Positions 48,104 through 58,361 of a stretch of 64,000 bases of DNA are shown one piece after another. The stretch's first letter is position 1, and each line of letters opens with the position of its first letter. The translations under genes and the position numbers were made by a program. Source of the DNA: Alphaproteobacteria bacterium (GTDB lineage: Bacteria > Pseudomonadota > Alphaproteobacteria > Sphingomonadales > Kordiimonadaceae). The notes beneath the pieces are model-generated. The model was not told where the DNA came from. It made no database searches and saw only the letters and a program-made list of their open reading frames with translations. The stretch lies in the NCBI GenBank assembly GCA_006226495.1, contig SBGU01000058.1, forward strand, positions 1 to 64,000. The letters are read 5' to 3'.

Positions 48104-49201
48104 TTACTCCGCCTTCTCATAGGATGCAAGGATATCCGCGCCAAGGCGCCGAATATGTTTGAGCCTTAGATGGGGCGCTGCCCCAAGGCTGGCAAGGGCG
48201 AGCGGGCCGATTGCCGGCACACCGTCGCCGCCGATCAGTTTGGGCGCCGAAAAATGCTCGACCCGGTCGACAAGGCCGGCTTTCAGGAACGACGCATGCA
48301 CCTGCCCGCCGCCTTCCACGAGCACCCGCGTGAGTTCCCGGTCTGCGAGCGCGGCGGCAACGGCGCCAAGGTCGCTCGGGTCCTCAAGCGCGATCAACTC
48401 CACGCCCCAGTCTTCATAGGCGTCGGCCCGGTCCATCGCGGCCTGCGAGGTAATGATCCAGGTCGGGATCTCGCACGCCGTGGCGACAATATTGCTGTCC
48501 GTCGGGGTGCGCAGTTGCCGGTCCAGGACCACCCGTACCGGCGACCGTGCGGAAAGACCCGGCAGGCGACAGTCGAGGGTCGGATTGTCGGCCAGCACGG
48601 TGTTGATACCCATAAGAATGGCGTCATGGTTGGCGCGCAACCAATGGCCATAGTGCCGAGCCTCCGGCCCGGTGATCCACTTGCTGGCACCGTTCCCAAG
48701 CGCGATGCGGCCATCAAGGCTGCTGGCCAGTTTCAGGGTGAAGAGCGGCCGGTTCTCCGTGACCTTCAGGAAAAAGCCCTGGTTCAAGGCGGTCGCTTCA
48801 GCCGACAGCACGCCTTCCGTAACCTCGATGCCCGCCGCGCGCAGCTTGGCGTTGCCGCCCCCTGCCACACGGGGGTCCGGGTCGGTGACAGCCACCACCA
48901 CGCGCGCGACACCTGCGGCCACCAGTGCGTCGGCACAAGGGCCGGTCTTGCCGGTATGGGCACAGGGTTCGAGGGTAACATAGGCCGTGGCACCACGTGC
49001 CAGGCTGCCCGCAGCATCAAGCGCCACACGTTCGGCATGCGGCCTGCCGCCCGGCATGGTATGGCCGCGCGCAATGATAATGCCGTCTTTGACAAGGACA
49101 CAGCCCACCGCCGGATTGGGGGCGGTACGGCCAAGGCCGCGCCGGGCCAGGCCCAGCGCGTGCCGCATGAACAATAGGTCGAGTTTCGCCTGTTGGGTCA
49201 C
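48104..49201 (-). CDS. ribD: Bifunctional riboflavin biosynthesis deaminase/reductase RibD
   Basis: 365 residues. The N-terminal deaminase (1-150) has HAERVALD and the zinc motif CAHTGKTGPCADAL. The C-terminal reductase domain (150-360) includes KLASSLDGRIALGNGASKWITG. It performs the second and third steps of riboflavin synthesis. Its start abuts the nrdR stop with no gap. Confidence 0.96.
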   Translation of the reverse strand: MTQQAKLDLLFMRHALGLARRGLGRTAPNPAVGCVLVKDGIIIARGHTMPGGRPHAERVALDAAGSLARGATAYVTLEPCAHTGKTGPCADALVAAGVARVVVAVTDPDPRVAGGGNAKLRAAGIEVTEGVLSAEATALNQGFFLKVTENRPLFTLKLASSLDGRIALGNGASKWITGPEARHYGHWLRANHDAILMGINTVLADNPTLDCRLPGLSARSPVRVVLDRQLRTPTDSNIVATACEIPTWIITSQAAMDRADAYEDWGVELIALEDPSDLGAVAAALADRELTRVLVEGGGQVHASFLKAGLVDRVEHFSAPKLIGGDGVPAIGPLALASLGAAPHLRLKHIRRLGADILASYEKAE

Positions 49202-49693
49202 TCAGGACTCCTCGCGATACTCCTCGTCGTGGAATTCTTCTTCCGCGCCGCCCATCTTGCCGAGGAATTTTTCAAAGTCGGACGCTTCGCGGAAGTTGCG
49301 GTAGACGGATGCATAGCGGACATAGGCCACCTGATCGAGGCTTTCGAGGCCTTCCATCACCAGCTTGCCAATCTGGTCAGACTGAATGTCGCTTTCGCCC
49401 ATCGATTCCAGCCGCCGCACGATACCGTTGATCATGCGTTCGACACGCTCAGGGTCGACCGCGCGTTTCCTGAGCGCGATATCAAGGGAGCGTTCAAGCT
49501 TTTCGCGCTCGAACGGAACCCTGCGGCCGGTTTTCTTGACCACGGTCAGTTCGCGCAACTGGACCCGTTCGAAAGTGGTGAAACGCGCGCCACAGGCCGG
49601 GCAGAAACGGCGGCGGCGGATGGCCGACTTGTCGTCGGTCGGACGTGAGTCTTTAACCTGTGTGTCGTCGTTCTGACAAAACGGACAGCGCAT
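49202..49693 (-). CDS. nrdR: Transcriptional repressor NrdR
   Basis: Zinc-ribbon/ATP-cone repressor of ribonucleotide reductase genes, 163 residues. Zinc cysteines are in CPFC near residue 3 and CPAC further on; the ATP-cone domain follows ([25 protein letters not shown]). ATG at 49691-49693 has AGGGGG upstream; the frame is open 20 codons more. It sits between glyA and ribD, the usual alphaproteobacterial order. Confidence 0.95.
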   Translation of the reverse strand: MRCPFCQNDDTQVKDSRPTDDKSAIRRRRFCPACGARFTTFERVQLRELTVVKKTGRRVPFEREKLERSLDIALRKRAVDPERVERMINGIVRRLESMGESDIQSDQIGKLVMEGLESLDQVAYVRYASVYRNFREASDFEKFLGKMGGAEEEFHDEEYREES

Positions 49694-49771
49694 ATCGCCC
49701 CCTTTTAAACCCCCTGGAATTTGCGACCGGGATACAGCCGCGAACGGCTGCATCCAGATTTCGGGGCCAGC

Positions 49772-51064
49772 TTAGCCCAATTCACTATAGATGGGGAAGC
49801 GTTCACAGAGCGAGGCGACTTTTGCGCGCACGCTGGCTTCTGCGGCTTCGTTGTTTTCCGGGTTGGCGGCAAGGCCGTCCAGCACTTCGGTGATCATGTC
49901 CGCGATCTGGGTAAATTCCGCAGTGCCGAAGCCGCGGGTGGTGCCCGCCGGCGTGCCCAGGCGAATGCCGGACGTGATGAAAGGCTTTTCGGGGTCGAAC
50001 GGCACACCGTTCTTGTTGCAGGTCATCTGCGCGCGTTCAAGCGCCTCATCAGCCGCCTTGCCGGTCAGCCCCTTGGGCCGCAAGTCCACCAGCACCACAT
50101 GGGTGTCGGTACCGCCCGAGACAATGTCGAAGCCTTTTTCCTTGAGGCGGGCCGCCAGCACCTTGGCGTTTTCAATAACCTGTACGGCATAGCCCTTGAA
50201 TTCGGGGCGCAGCGCCTCACCGAAGGCAACGGCCTTGGCGGCGATCACATGCATGAGCGGACCGCCCTGCAGGCCCGGGAATACGGCCGAGTTGATTTTC
50301 TTCGACACATCTTCCCGGTTGGTCAGGATCATGCCACCGCGCGGACCACGCAGGGTCTTGTGGGTGGTGGTGGTCACCACGTCGGCATGCTCGAGCGGGT
50401 TCGGGTGTGCGCCACCGGCCACGAGCCCGGCAAAGTGCGCCATATCGACCATCAGGTAGGCACCGACGCTGTCTGCGATTTCACGGAAGCGGGCAAAGTC
50501 GATGACACGGGGATAAGCCGAACCGCCGGCAATGATGATCGCCGGTTTATGCTCAAGCGCCATTTCGGCAACCTGGTCATAATCAATGAGGGCATCTTCA
50601 CGGCGCACGCCATATTGAACAGCATTGAACCATTTGCCCGAAAGCGCAGGCGCCGCACCGTGGGTCAGGTGACCACCGGCATCGAGCGACATGCCCATGA
50701 TGGTATCGCCGGGCTTGCACAGCGCCAACATCACCGCGCCGTTGGCCTGCGCGCCCGAATGCGGCTGCACATTCACGAAACCGGCGCCAAACAGTTCCTT
50801 CGCGCGTTCGATGGCCAGGCTTTCCGCAATATCGACATGGTGGCAGCCCTGGTAATAGCGGCGACCGGCATAGCCTTCGGCATATTTGTTGGTGAGCACG
50901 GAGCCCTGGGCTTCAAGCACAGCACGGCTGACGATATTTTCCGACGCGATCAGTTCGATCTGGTCCTGCTGGCGCTTCAGTTCCCCGGTCAGGGACGCGA
51001 GCAATTCGGGATCGGTTTCAGCGAGGCTTGCGGTGAAGAAGCCCGGTTGGGTGAAGTTGGTCAT
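49772..51064 (-). CDS. glyA: Serine hydroxymethyltransferase
   Basis: PLP enzyme that interconverts serine and glycine with tetrahydrofolate. The 430 residues have the PLP lysine Lys236 in [13 protein letters not shown], the SENI segment and [11 protein letters not shown]. It is in a row with rpiB (51 bp upstream) and nrdR (78 bp downstream). This supplies one-carbon units for purines and riboflavin precursors. Confidence 0.97.
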   Translation of the reverse strand: MTNFTQPGFFTASLAETDPELLASLTGELKRQQDQIELIASENIVSRAVLEAQGSVLTNKYAEGYAGRRYYQGCHHVDIAESLAIERAKELFGAGFVNVQPHSGAQANGAVMLALCKPGDTIMGMSLDAGGHLTHGAAPALSGKWFNAVQYGVRREDALIDYDQVAEMALEHKPAIIIAGGSAYPRVIDFARFREIADSVGAYLMVDMAHFAGLVAGGAHPNPLEHADVVTTTTHKTLRGPRGGMILTNREDVSKKINSAVFPGLQGGPLMHVIAAKAVAFGEALRPEFKGYAVQVIENAKVLAARLKEKGFDIVSGGTDTHVVLVDLRPKGLTGKAADEALERAQMTCNKNGVPFDPEKPFITSGIRLGTPAGTTRGFGTAEFTQIADMITEVLDGLAANPENNEAAEASVRAKVASLCERFPIYSELG

Positions 51065-51115
51065 TGGCGATAACCCCTCGGCACAATGGATGATGGATGC
51101 GGACGTTGGCTTGGT

Positions 51116-51559
51116 TTAGTCGGTGGCGCCGAGTTTGTCGACCCGCCTTTGATGGCGGCCACCTTCAAAGTCTGTATTCAGAAAATTGTCGAGGCAGTCC
51201 TTTGCAACTTCAGGGCCGATAAGGCGCGCGCCAAGCGCGAGCACATTGGCATCATTATGCTGGCGCGACAGTTTGGCCATCAGGCCGCTTTGGCACAGGG
51301 CCGCGCGCACAGCCGGGTTCCTGTTGGCTGCGATCGAAATGCCGATGCCCGAACCACAGACCACGATACCACGCTTCACTTTGCCACCGGCAATCGCATC
51401 GCCCATGGCGAGCCCATAATCGGGATAGTCAACCGAGTCCGGGCCATGGGTACCAAGATCGAGCACACCAAAGCCAAGCCCTTCAAGTTCTTGTTTAATA
51501 TATTCTTTCAGGTCGTAGCCTGCGTGGTCGCTTGCAACGGCGATGGTTTCAGCGGTCAT
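51116..51559 (-). CDS. rpiB: Ribose 5-phosphate isomerase B
   Basis: 147 residues that interconvert ribose-5-phosphate and ribulose-5-phosphate; the product is the substrate for RibB in the same chain. The family motif SDHAGYDLK and the catalytic cysteine region VCGSGIGISIAANR are intact. First gene of the long minus-strand chain ending at fliL. Confidence 0.95.
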   Translation of the reverse strand: MTAETIAVASDHAGYDLKEYIKQELEGLGFGVLDLGTHGPDSVDYPDYGLAMGDAIAGGKVKRGIVVCGSGIGISIAANRNPAVRAALCQSGLMAKLSRQHNDANVLALGARLIGPEVAKDCLDNFLNTDFEGGRHQRRVDKLGATD

Positions 51560-51762
51560 GATGGGGCCTCATTCTGCACAGTGGGTGGCGGCATTGGCGA
51601 CAGGCCTGCAACCGGGTTTTACCGTTACCCGCATCATCCCGCGCAGCCCGCCGGTTTCATGGCGCCTCCTTAGCATACTCCCCCGGCAAACCCAAGCTGG
51701 ACGATGCCCAACATCTAGATTTCAGTAAAGCCACAGAAAAGAAAGGTGATTACTTGGTCTTT

Positions 51763-51797
51763 GCAATTATTAACAATTTATTAATAATTAAAATTGC
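51763..51797. promoter_or_regulatory. AT-rich mucR upstream region with GCAATT/AATTGC repeat
   Basis: About 35 bp of nearly pure A/T bounded by inverted arms GCAATT (51763-51768) and AATTGC (51792-51797), 88 bp before mucR. MucR/Ros proteins prefer such AT-rich DNA and often repress themselves, so autoregulation is plausible. The rest of the 325-bp gap between rpiB and mucR shows no gene. Confidence 0.4.
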
Positions 51798-51884
51798 GTT
51801 CCACAACTATTTGCTGTTGAAATTGGCATTGAAATGCTGCAAATAACCGGACCTAATGATCCAAGATATCGGAGTTAAGAATTA

Positions 51885-52292
51885 ATGTCAGGCGATACCA
51901 CTACTATCGATGATACCATGCTCGGGCTGGCTGCCGAGATTGTGACCGCATACGTCAGTAACAATACGGTGTCGTCCGGTGAGCTTCCTGACGTTATCAA
52001 GACCGTTTATGCGACCCTTGCCGACCTCGGCCTGGAGCAGAAGCCCGCCGCAAGCCAGCCTACCCCGGCCGTTCCGATCAAGAAGTCCTACAGCAACGAC
52101 TATATTATCTGCCTCGAGGACGGTAAAAAGCTGAAGATGCTGAAACGCTACCTCAGGTCGCGCTACGACATGAGCCCGGACGAATATCGTGCCAAGTGGG
52201 GCCTGCCCGCCGACTATCCGATGGTGGCCCCCAGCTATGCCGCACGCCGTTCGGCTTTCGCGAAGAAAATCGGCCTCGGTAAAAAGCGCTGA
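51885..52292 (+). CDS. mucR: MucR/Ros-family transcriptional regulator lacking most zinc ligands
   Basis: 135-residue H-NS-like regulator. The N-terminal oligomerisation region and the C-terminal DNA-binding core (CLEDGKKLKMLKRYL, WGLPADYPMVAPSYA, KKIGLGKK) match the family. Of the four zinc ligands in Ros (C-C-H-H), only Cys76 remains; the others are Asp79, Tyr89 and Arg93. It should fold without zinc, as reported for some rhizobial members. Stand-alone gene with an AT-rich promoter region. Confidence 0.95.
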   Translation: MSGDTTTIDDTMLGLAAEIVTAYVSNNTVSSGELPDVIKTVYATLADLGLEQKPAASQPTPAVPIKKSYSNDYIICLEDGKKLKMLKRYLRSRYDMSPDEYRAKWGLPADYPMVAPSYAARRSAFAKKIGLGKKR

Positions 52293-52329
52293 ACGTCAGG
52301 ACGCGGGCCGCATGCGGCCCTGCTGATCA

Positions 52330-52364
52330 AAAAGGGCTGATCATTCAGATGATCAGCCCTTTTT
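52330..52364. terminator. Bidirectional terminator shared by mucR and the 73-residue gene
   Basis: A perfect 15-bp stem, AAAAGGGCTGATCAT/ATGATCAGCCCTTTT with loop TCAG, has T-runs on both strands. The stop codon of the minus-strand gene (52345-52347) lies in the loop, so its last codons are inside the stem. Confidence 0.85.
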
Positions 52365-52566
52365 GATTTCCAGCCTGTTTTTCTGCATCGCGGTTCATTA
52401 CGTATCGGAGCTTGCGCAGCGCAACGGCTTCAAGATCGCGCTGGCTTGTGCGCCGGTCGCCCACGATACTGACCTCACGGCCCGTGCGCGTGCAGACAGC
52501 ACTTACCCGGACCGAGTTTCCGATCGGAATGAATTCGAAAATGACACCGTTACGTTCTTCAGCCAT
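52345..52566 (-). CDS. Small conserved protein downstream of hemA (possible DUF6898)
   Basis: 73 residues, no signal or membrane segment: a beta-rich N terminus (VIFEFIPIGNSVRVSAVCTRTGREVSIVGD) and a helical, basic C terminus. It resembles short conserved proteins found beside hemA in alphaproteobacteria, possibly DUF6898, though I cannot confirm it. It starts 18 bp after the hemA stop, so the two are probably cotranscribed. Its last residues are coded within a terminator stem. Confidence 0.8.
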   Translation of the reverse strand: MAEERNGVIFEFIPIGNSVRVSAVCTRTGREVSIVGDRRTSQRDLEAVALRKLRYVMNRDAEKQAGNQKGLII

Positions 52567-52584
52567 TTCGGCCCTTCAGAGCGG

Positions 52585-53802
52585 TCAGCCAACCGCGCGC
52601 TTGAGTGCGAGCCGCGACCACACATCGGTCAGGGCATCCACGAGGGCATCCATGACCGTATCGTCATGCAGCGGACCCGGCGTGAAACGCAGGCGCTCTG
52701 TGCCGCGCGGCACGGTCGGGTAATTGATCGGCTGGACATAGATGCCATATTCGTTCAGCAGCAGGTCCGACACGTCCTTGCACAGGACGGGGTCACCAAT
52801 GAACACCGGTACGATATGGCTTTCGGAGTCCATGACCGGCAGGTTGGCTGCCCGCAGGCGGGCCTTCAGGGCAGCAGCCCGTTCCTGGTGCCTTTCGCGC
52901 TCGGCATTGCTTTGTTTCAGGTGGCGCACGCTGGCGAGCGTTCCAGCCGCCAGAACCGGGCTCAGCGCTGTCGTGAAGATGAAGCCGGACGCATAGCTGC
53001 GCACCACATCGATCAGCATCTTGGACGATGCAATATAGCCGCCCATCACGCCAAAGGCCTTGCCAAGCGTACCTTCGATGATGGTCAGGCGATGCGCAAC
53101 GGCATCGCGTTCGGACACACCGCCGCCATGCGCGCCGTAGAGACCGACAGCATGAACTTCGTCCAGGTAGGTCATGGCGCCATATTTATCGGCCAGGTCG
53201 CAGATGGCACCAATGGGCGCAATATCGCCGTCCATGGAATAGACGGACTCAAAGGCGATGATCTTCGGTGCAGCCGGGTCGGCCGCAGCCAGAAGCTCTT
53301 CAAGATGCGCCAGGTCGTTATGGCGGAAGATATGTTTGCGGGCGCCGCTGTTGCGGATGCCCTGGATCATCGACGCATGGTTCATGGCGTCGGAGAAAAT
53401 GATGCAGCCCGGCAGCAGCTTCGCAACGGTCGACAGGGTCGCCTCGTTCGAGATGTAACCTGACGTGAACAGGAGCGCGGCTTCCTTGCCATGCAGGTCG
53501 GCCAGTTCCTGTTCCAGAAGCACGTGATAATGGTTGTTGCCCGCAATGTTGCGGGTACCGCCGGCGCCGGCGCCGGTTTCATCAAGCGCCTTGTGCATGG
53601 CTTCCAGCACCTTCGGGTGCTGGCCCATGCCCAGATAGTCGTTGGAACACCAGACGGTGATCGAACGGGCGTTGTCGCCCGCGTCGTGCCGCATCGCACG
53701 TGGGAAGTTGCCGCGCTCGCGCGAAATATCAGCAAAGACCCGGTAGCGGCCTTCCTTGCGGATTTCTTCGATCGCGTCAGCGAAAATCTTCTCGTAATCC
53801 AT
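52585..53802 (-). CDS. hemA: 5-aminolevulinate synthase
   Basis: PLP enzyme that joins glycine and succinyl-CoA to 5-aminolevulinate, the C4 entry to heme synthesis used by alphaproteobacteria. The 405 residues have Lys248 (GTLGKAFG) as PLP lysine, DEVHAVG (His217) and the [13 protein letters not shown] glycine-rich segment. ATG at 53800-53802 with GGAA 6 bp upstream is chosen; a GTG at 53805 is also possible. hemB lies about 800 bp away on the other strand. Confidence 0.97.
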   Translation of the reverse strand: MDYEKIFADAIEEIRKEGRYRVFADISRERGNFPRAMRHDAGDNARSITVWCSNDYLGMGQHPKVLEAMHKALDETGAGAGGTRNIAGNNHYHVLLEQELADLHGKEAALLFTSGYISNEATLSTVAKLLPGCIIFSDAMNHASMIQGIRNSGARKHIFRHNDLAHLEELLAAADPAAPKIIAFESVYSMDGDIAPIGAICDLADKYGAMTYLDEVHAVGLYGAHGGGVSERDAVAHRLTIIEGTLGKAFGVMGGYIASSKMLIDVVRSYASGFIFTTALSPVLAAGTLASVRHLKQSNAERERHQERAAALKARLRAANLPVMDSESHIVPVFIGDPVLCKDVSDLLLNEYGIYVQPINYPTVPRGTERLRFTPGPLHDDTVMDALVDALTDVWSRLALKRAVG

Positions 53803-53938
53803 CACGTCTTCCGTCTGCTGTGTTACCGCCGGATTTTAACGGCGTGCCCTACTTAACGCAATGCCGGGATTGGCGTAAAGCGGCGAAAATGTCGCATGCA
53901 GTTATAGACGAACTCGATTAATGGATTCTTGCCTAAAG

Positions 53939-54418
53939 TCAAAGACCGAAATGAAGTTTGTCCGACCAGTAACGCTCCAGGTTCCGGAGGTTCTTGCGCA
54001 GGTGCTTCAGTTCGTCATGCGACACCAAGTCGTCATGCATCAGTTCTTCAAGCTGGCGCTCGTATAGCGCGTCGATAAGGTCGCGGATTTCATAACCCTT
54101 GTCGGTCAGCGAAATGCGCACGGCGCGGCGGTCATAATCCGACCGTTCGTGGCGCAGATAGCCCATCTCAACCAGTTTCTTCAGGTTATAGGAAACGTTG
54201 GAGCCCTGGTAATAACCACGGGTCTTCAACTCACCCGCCGTCATTTCATGGTCGGCCACGTTGTGCAGCAACAGCGCCTGCACTGGGTTCAGGTCATTTT
54301 TGCCGATATGTTCCAGATGGTTCTTGAGAACGTCCAGAAGCCGGCGGTGAAGGCGTTCCACCAGGGACAGGATGTCCAGGAAAAGGAACTTGGGATCGTT
54401 GAAGTCGTAGCCGCTCAT
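53939..54418 (-). CDS. ldtR: MarR-family regulator, LdtR-like
   Basis: 159 residues. The winged helix is flanked by LSLVERLHRRLLDVLKNHLEHIGKNDLNPVQALLL and ELKTRGYYQGSNVSYNLKKLVEMGYLRHERSDYDRRAVRISLT, a sequence typical of LdtR in Liberibacter and Sinorhizobium, where it controls an L,D-transpeptidase and stress genes. It lies between hemA and hemB. A perfect inverted repeat 22 bp upstream (54440-54453) may be its operator. Confidence 0.85.
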   Translation of the reverse strand: MSGYDFNDPKFLFLDILSLVERLHRRLLDVLKNHLEHIGKNDLNPVQALLLHNVADHEMTAGELKTRGYYQGSNVSYNLKKLVEMGYLRHERSDYDRRAVRISLTDKGYEIRDLIDALYERQLEELMHDDLVSHDELKHLRKNLRNLERYWSDKLHFGL

Positions 54419-54439
54419 TTTTTACCTGCCTGATTTAGA

Positions 54440-54453
54440 GACGAATTTTCGTC
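54440..54453. promoter_or_regulatory. Inverted repeat upstream of ldtR
   Basis: GACGA-ATTT-TCGTC, 22 bp before the ldtR start. A second repeat, TTAAC-GCATT-GTTAA, is at 54487-54501. Both lie in the ldtR/hemB divergent region and could serve as operator sites. Confidence 0.4.
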
Positions 54454-54590
54454 GAATCGTTCAAAACCCAATGTGTTCCATAACTTTTAACGCATTGTTA
54501 ATGATAAAATTCGCTAAAAATTGCACGCAAATTTGCGACAGTTGATGACAGTATGCCATGCTTTGTTTACGGTTCGGGCAAAATTTTTGA

Positions 54591-55595
<1,005 letters not shown>

Positions 55596-55604
55596 GCCGC
55601 GCGC

Positions 55605-56186
55605 CTACTGGCCGGTCGGCGCATCTTTCTTGTCGGCTTCGTCATGCTTCGAGAATTCGACCACCATATACTGGAGGTCGGTGCCTTCGTTGCCGGCTTC
55701 CCAGCGCACGCCGAACTGGTCGGGTTTGTAATAGATGGGAATGGTGTCGCCGCTCAGCTTGTGGGCGCGGCAATAGCGGCTGATGGTCGCCTGCGCGTCG
55801 GCACCCCAGGCCCGGAAGCTCTGGTCAGCAAGGCTGCTGCCGTCCTGCCAGGTCAGCTCTGCGGTTTCATTGCACTGGGCGCTTAGGCCGATCCAGGTCG
55901 GCATCTCCCGCATCTTGGGAAATTGCAGCAGCAGGAAATAATGGGTCGACAGTTCCTTGACCGATGCCAGTTGGCCTTCCATGCCCTCGTAGATATAACC
56001 CCGCACCATGCGGCGCGCATGCCGCCAGGTGTAGGGCCGCGGGCCATAGAATTCGAAAATCTGGTAATAGTTGCCGCTCGTCGGGTCCTTGTGCGCCTCG
56101 CCGATCGGACGCGCGATGGCCGTGCCGGTGCTGTCGAGCCCCTGCATGAGCGCCGCAACAACAGATATAACACCAAGGATCGACAT
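55605..56186 (-). CDS. Uncharacterised secreted or membrane-anchored protein
   Basis: 193 residues with a hydrophobic N-terminal segment (MSILGVISVVAALMQGL), suggesting export or anchoring. The remainder has no motif I recognise; two cysteines (in AQCNETAEL and SRYCRAH) could form a disulfide. Start ATG after GGAGG by 4 bp. Converges with hemB (10 bp apart). Confidence 0.7.
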   Translation of the reverse strand: MSILGVISVVAALMQGLDSTGTAIARPIGEAHKDPTSGNYYQIFEFYGPRPYTWRHARRMVRGYIYEGMEGQLASVKELSTHYFLLLQFPKMREMPTWIGLSAQCNETAELTWQDGSSLADQSFRAWGADAQATISRYCRAHKLSGDTIPIYYKPDQFGVRWEAGNEGTDLQYMVVEFSKHDEADKKDAPTGQ

Positions 56187-56278
56187 AGGGCCTCCCATCT
56201 TTGTCCTGGCCGCAGTCTAGCCAAGCCGCATTAAAAACGGAAGCCGCTGTACGGCGGATGAACGGCGGGCCGCCAGAC

Positions 56279-57019
56279 CTAGCGCTCAAACGGATCGCGG
56301 GTCAGCGATTTCACGATGCCACGCAGGGTGCGCACTTCCTGGGCGGACAGGTTGGCATTCTGCAACAAGTTGCGGATGGTGCGCACCTGGGTTTCGCGCC
56401 GTTCTTCGCTGCGGAAAAAACCACGCTTGCCAAGCTCGGTTTCCATATGTTGCATCAGGCCAAGGAGCTCTTCCTTGCTGGCAACACCTTCCGGGTGCGA
56501 CGGCTGGTACGCGGGCGTCACATCGGTACGGTGATGGAATTCGTAGGCGGTCAGGATCACAGCCTGCGCCAGGTTCAGGCTGCCGAAGTCCGGGTTCACC
56601 GGCACGGTCAGGATGGTGTCGGCCAGCGCGACATCATCATTGGTCAGGCCCGACCGCTCGGGTCCGAACAGGATACCCGGGCGGCGGCCCGCGGCAATCT
56701 GGTCATGCATCTGGGCAGATGCCTCGCGCGGCGTGACCACCGGTTTCGGCATGTCGCGGTTCCGGACCGTGGTGGCATAGACATTGTGGCAATTGGCCAC
56801 GGCCTCTTCCACAGTGTCGAACACCTTCGCCTCATCCAGCACGCGGTCGGCGCCCGACGCGGCGGGACCCGCCGCCGGGTTCGGCCAGCCGTCCCGCGGC
56901 GCCACCAGACGCATGTCGGTCAGGCCGAAGTTCAGCATCGCGCGCGCCGCCTTGCCGATATTCTCGCCAAGCTGCGGCCGCACCAGGATGATGGCGGGCT
57001 GTATCAACGTCGCGCTCAT
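56279..57019 (-). CDS. trmJ: tRNA (cytidine/uridine-2'-O-)-methyltransferase TrmJ
   Basis: 246-residue SPOUT methyltransferase that modifies position 32 of tRNAs. The N-terminal IILVRPQLGENIGKAARAMLNFGL and the SAM-knot ILFGPERSGLTNDD are characteristic. The start is ATG at 57017-57019, four bases past the cysS stop codon. It forms a translation-related unit with cysS and gltX. Confidence 0.92.
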   Translation of the reverse strand: MSATLIQPAIILVRPQLGENIGKAARAMLNFGLTDMRLVAPRDGWPNPAAGPAASGADRVLDEAKVFDTVEEAVANCHNVYATTVRNRDMPKPVVTPREASAQMHDQIAAGRRPGILFGPERSGLTNDDVALADTILTVPVNPDFGSLNLAQAVILTAYEFHHRTDVTPAYQPSHPEGVASKEELLGLMQHMETELGKRGFFRSEERRETQVRTIRNLLQNANLSAQEVRTLRGIVKSLTRDPFER

Positions 57020-57023
57020 GGGA

Positions 57024-58361
57024 TCAGTCCGCCCGCCGCCAGGTGGTGCCGCCGGCGCTGTCCTCAAGCACGATCCCCTTGGCCAGAAGCGCATCGCGGA
57101 TACGGTCCGATTCCGCAAAGTCCTTGTTGGCACGGGCTGCCTTGCGGGCCGCGATCATGGCTTCGATCTCTGCGGCGTCGTCACCATCTGCCGCGTCACC
57201 CTGGAACCATTTGTCGGCCGCCATGGTCAGGAAACCCATGAACTGGGCGCCGGCTTTCAAGTCGGCCGCGGTCTCCTTTGTCGCCAGCGCGTCAAGGGCG
57301 GCGATGGCGCGCGGTGTGTTCAGATCGTCGGCCAAAGCCTCGATCACACTGGCCGGCACTTCTGTTGCAGATGCAACACTTTCCGTCAGCCTGTACCAGC
57401 GGTCGAGACGCCGTTTCTGTTCCGAAACGTTCGCCAGCGAAAAGTCGATCGGCTGGCGGTAATGCGCGGTCAGAAGGCTGAGGCGCAGCGCCTCGCCCGG
57501 ATGGTCGGCAATCAGGTCGTGCACGGTATGGAAATTGCCCAGCGACTTGGACATTTTCTCGCCGTCCACGGTCAGGTAGCCATTGTGCATCCAGTAGCGC
57601 ACAAACTGGGCGCCGTGGGTGCATTCGCTTTGCGCGATCTCGTTTTCATGGTGCGGGAAAATCAGGTCCTGGCCACCACCATGAATGTCGATGGTTTCGC
57701 CCAGATGTTTCTCGATCATGCAGGAACATTCAAGGTGCCAACCCGGCCGGCCACGGCCCCAGGGGCTGTTCCAGCCCGGCTGTTCGTCGGTCGACGGTTT
57801 CCAGAGCACAAAATCCGCCGGGTCCTTCTTGAAGGGCGCCACATCAACCCGCGCGCCGGCGATCAGTTCGTCACGCGAATGGCCGGACAGGCGGCCATAA
57901 TTTTCCATGGACGGCACATTGAACAGCACATGGCCTTCGGCTTCATAGGCATGGCCCTTGGCGATCAGGGTCTGCATCATGCGGATCATTTCCGACAGAT
58001 GTTCGGTCGCCTTCGGCTGGATGGTCGGCTGCAGGGCACCCAGCGTGCCCATGTCCTCATTATAGACACGGGCATAGCGTTCGCTGATGGTCTTGATGCT
58101 GACACCCTCATCCGCCGCGCGCTTCATGATCTTGTCGTCAATATCGGTGATATTGCGGGCATAGGTCACATGCGCTTCGCCATACACATGGCGCAACAGG
58201 CGAAACAGCGTATCGAACACGATCACCGGACGGGCATTGCCGATGTGCGCATAGTCATAAACCGTCGGCCCGCACACATACATGCGGACATTCTTCGGGT
58301 CCTGCGGTTCAAACGCCTGCTTGGCGCGCGCAAGCGTGTTGTAAAGCTGGATGCCGGTCAT
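57024..58361 (-). CDS. cysS: Cysteinyl-tRNA synthetase
   Basis: Class I synthetase of 445 residues. The HIGH-type HIGN (39-42), zinc cysteine Cys30 and KMSKS motif EKMSKSLGN are all present. Its start overlaps the gltX stop by 4 bp. Confidence 0.97.
   Translation of the reverse strand: MTGIQLYNTLARAKQAFEPQDPKNVRMYVCGPTVYDYAHIGNARPVIVFDTLFRLLRHVYGEAHVTYARNITDIDDKIMKRAADEGVSIKTISERYARVYNEDMGTLGALQPTIQPKATEHLSEMIRMMQTLIAKGHAYEAEGHVLFNVPSMENYGRLSGHSRDELIAGARVDVAPFKKDPADFVLWKPSTDEQPGWNSPWGRGRPGWHLECSCMIEKHLGETIDIHGGGQDLIFPHHENEIAQSECTHGAQFVRYWMHNGYLTVDGEKMSKSLGNFHTVHDLIADHPGEALRLSLLTAHYRQPIDFSLANVSEQKRRLDRWYRLTESVASATEVPASVIEALADDLNTPRAIAALDALATKETAADLKAGAQFMGFLTMAADKWFQGDAADGDDAAEIEAMIAARKAARANKDFAESDRIRDALLAKGIVLEDSAGGTTWRRAD

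Noticed and set aside
46383-51559. FMN riboswitch in the riboflavin gene chain
   Set aside because: ribD abuts nrdR and the other gaps are too short or lack the conserved elements of the aptamer.
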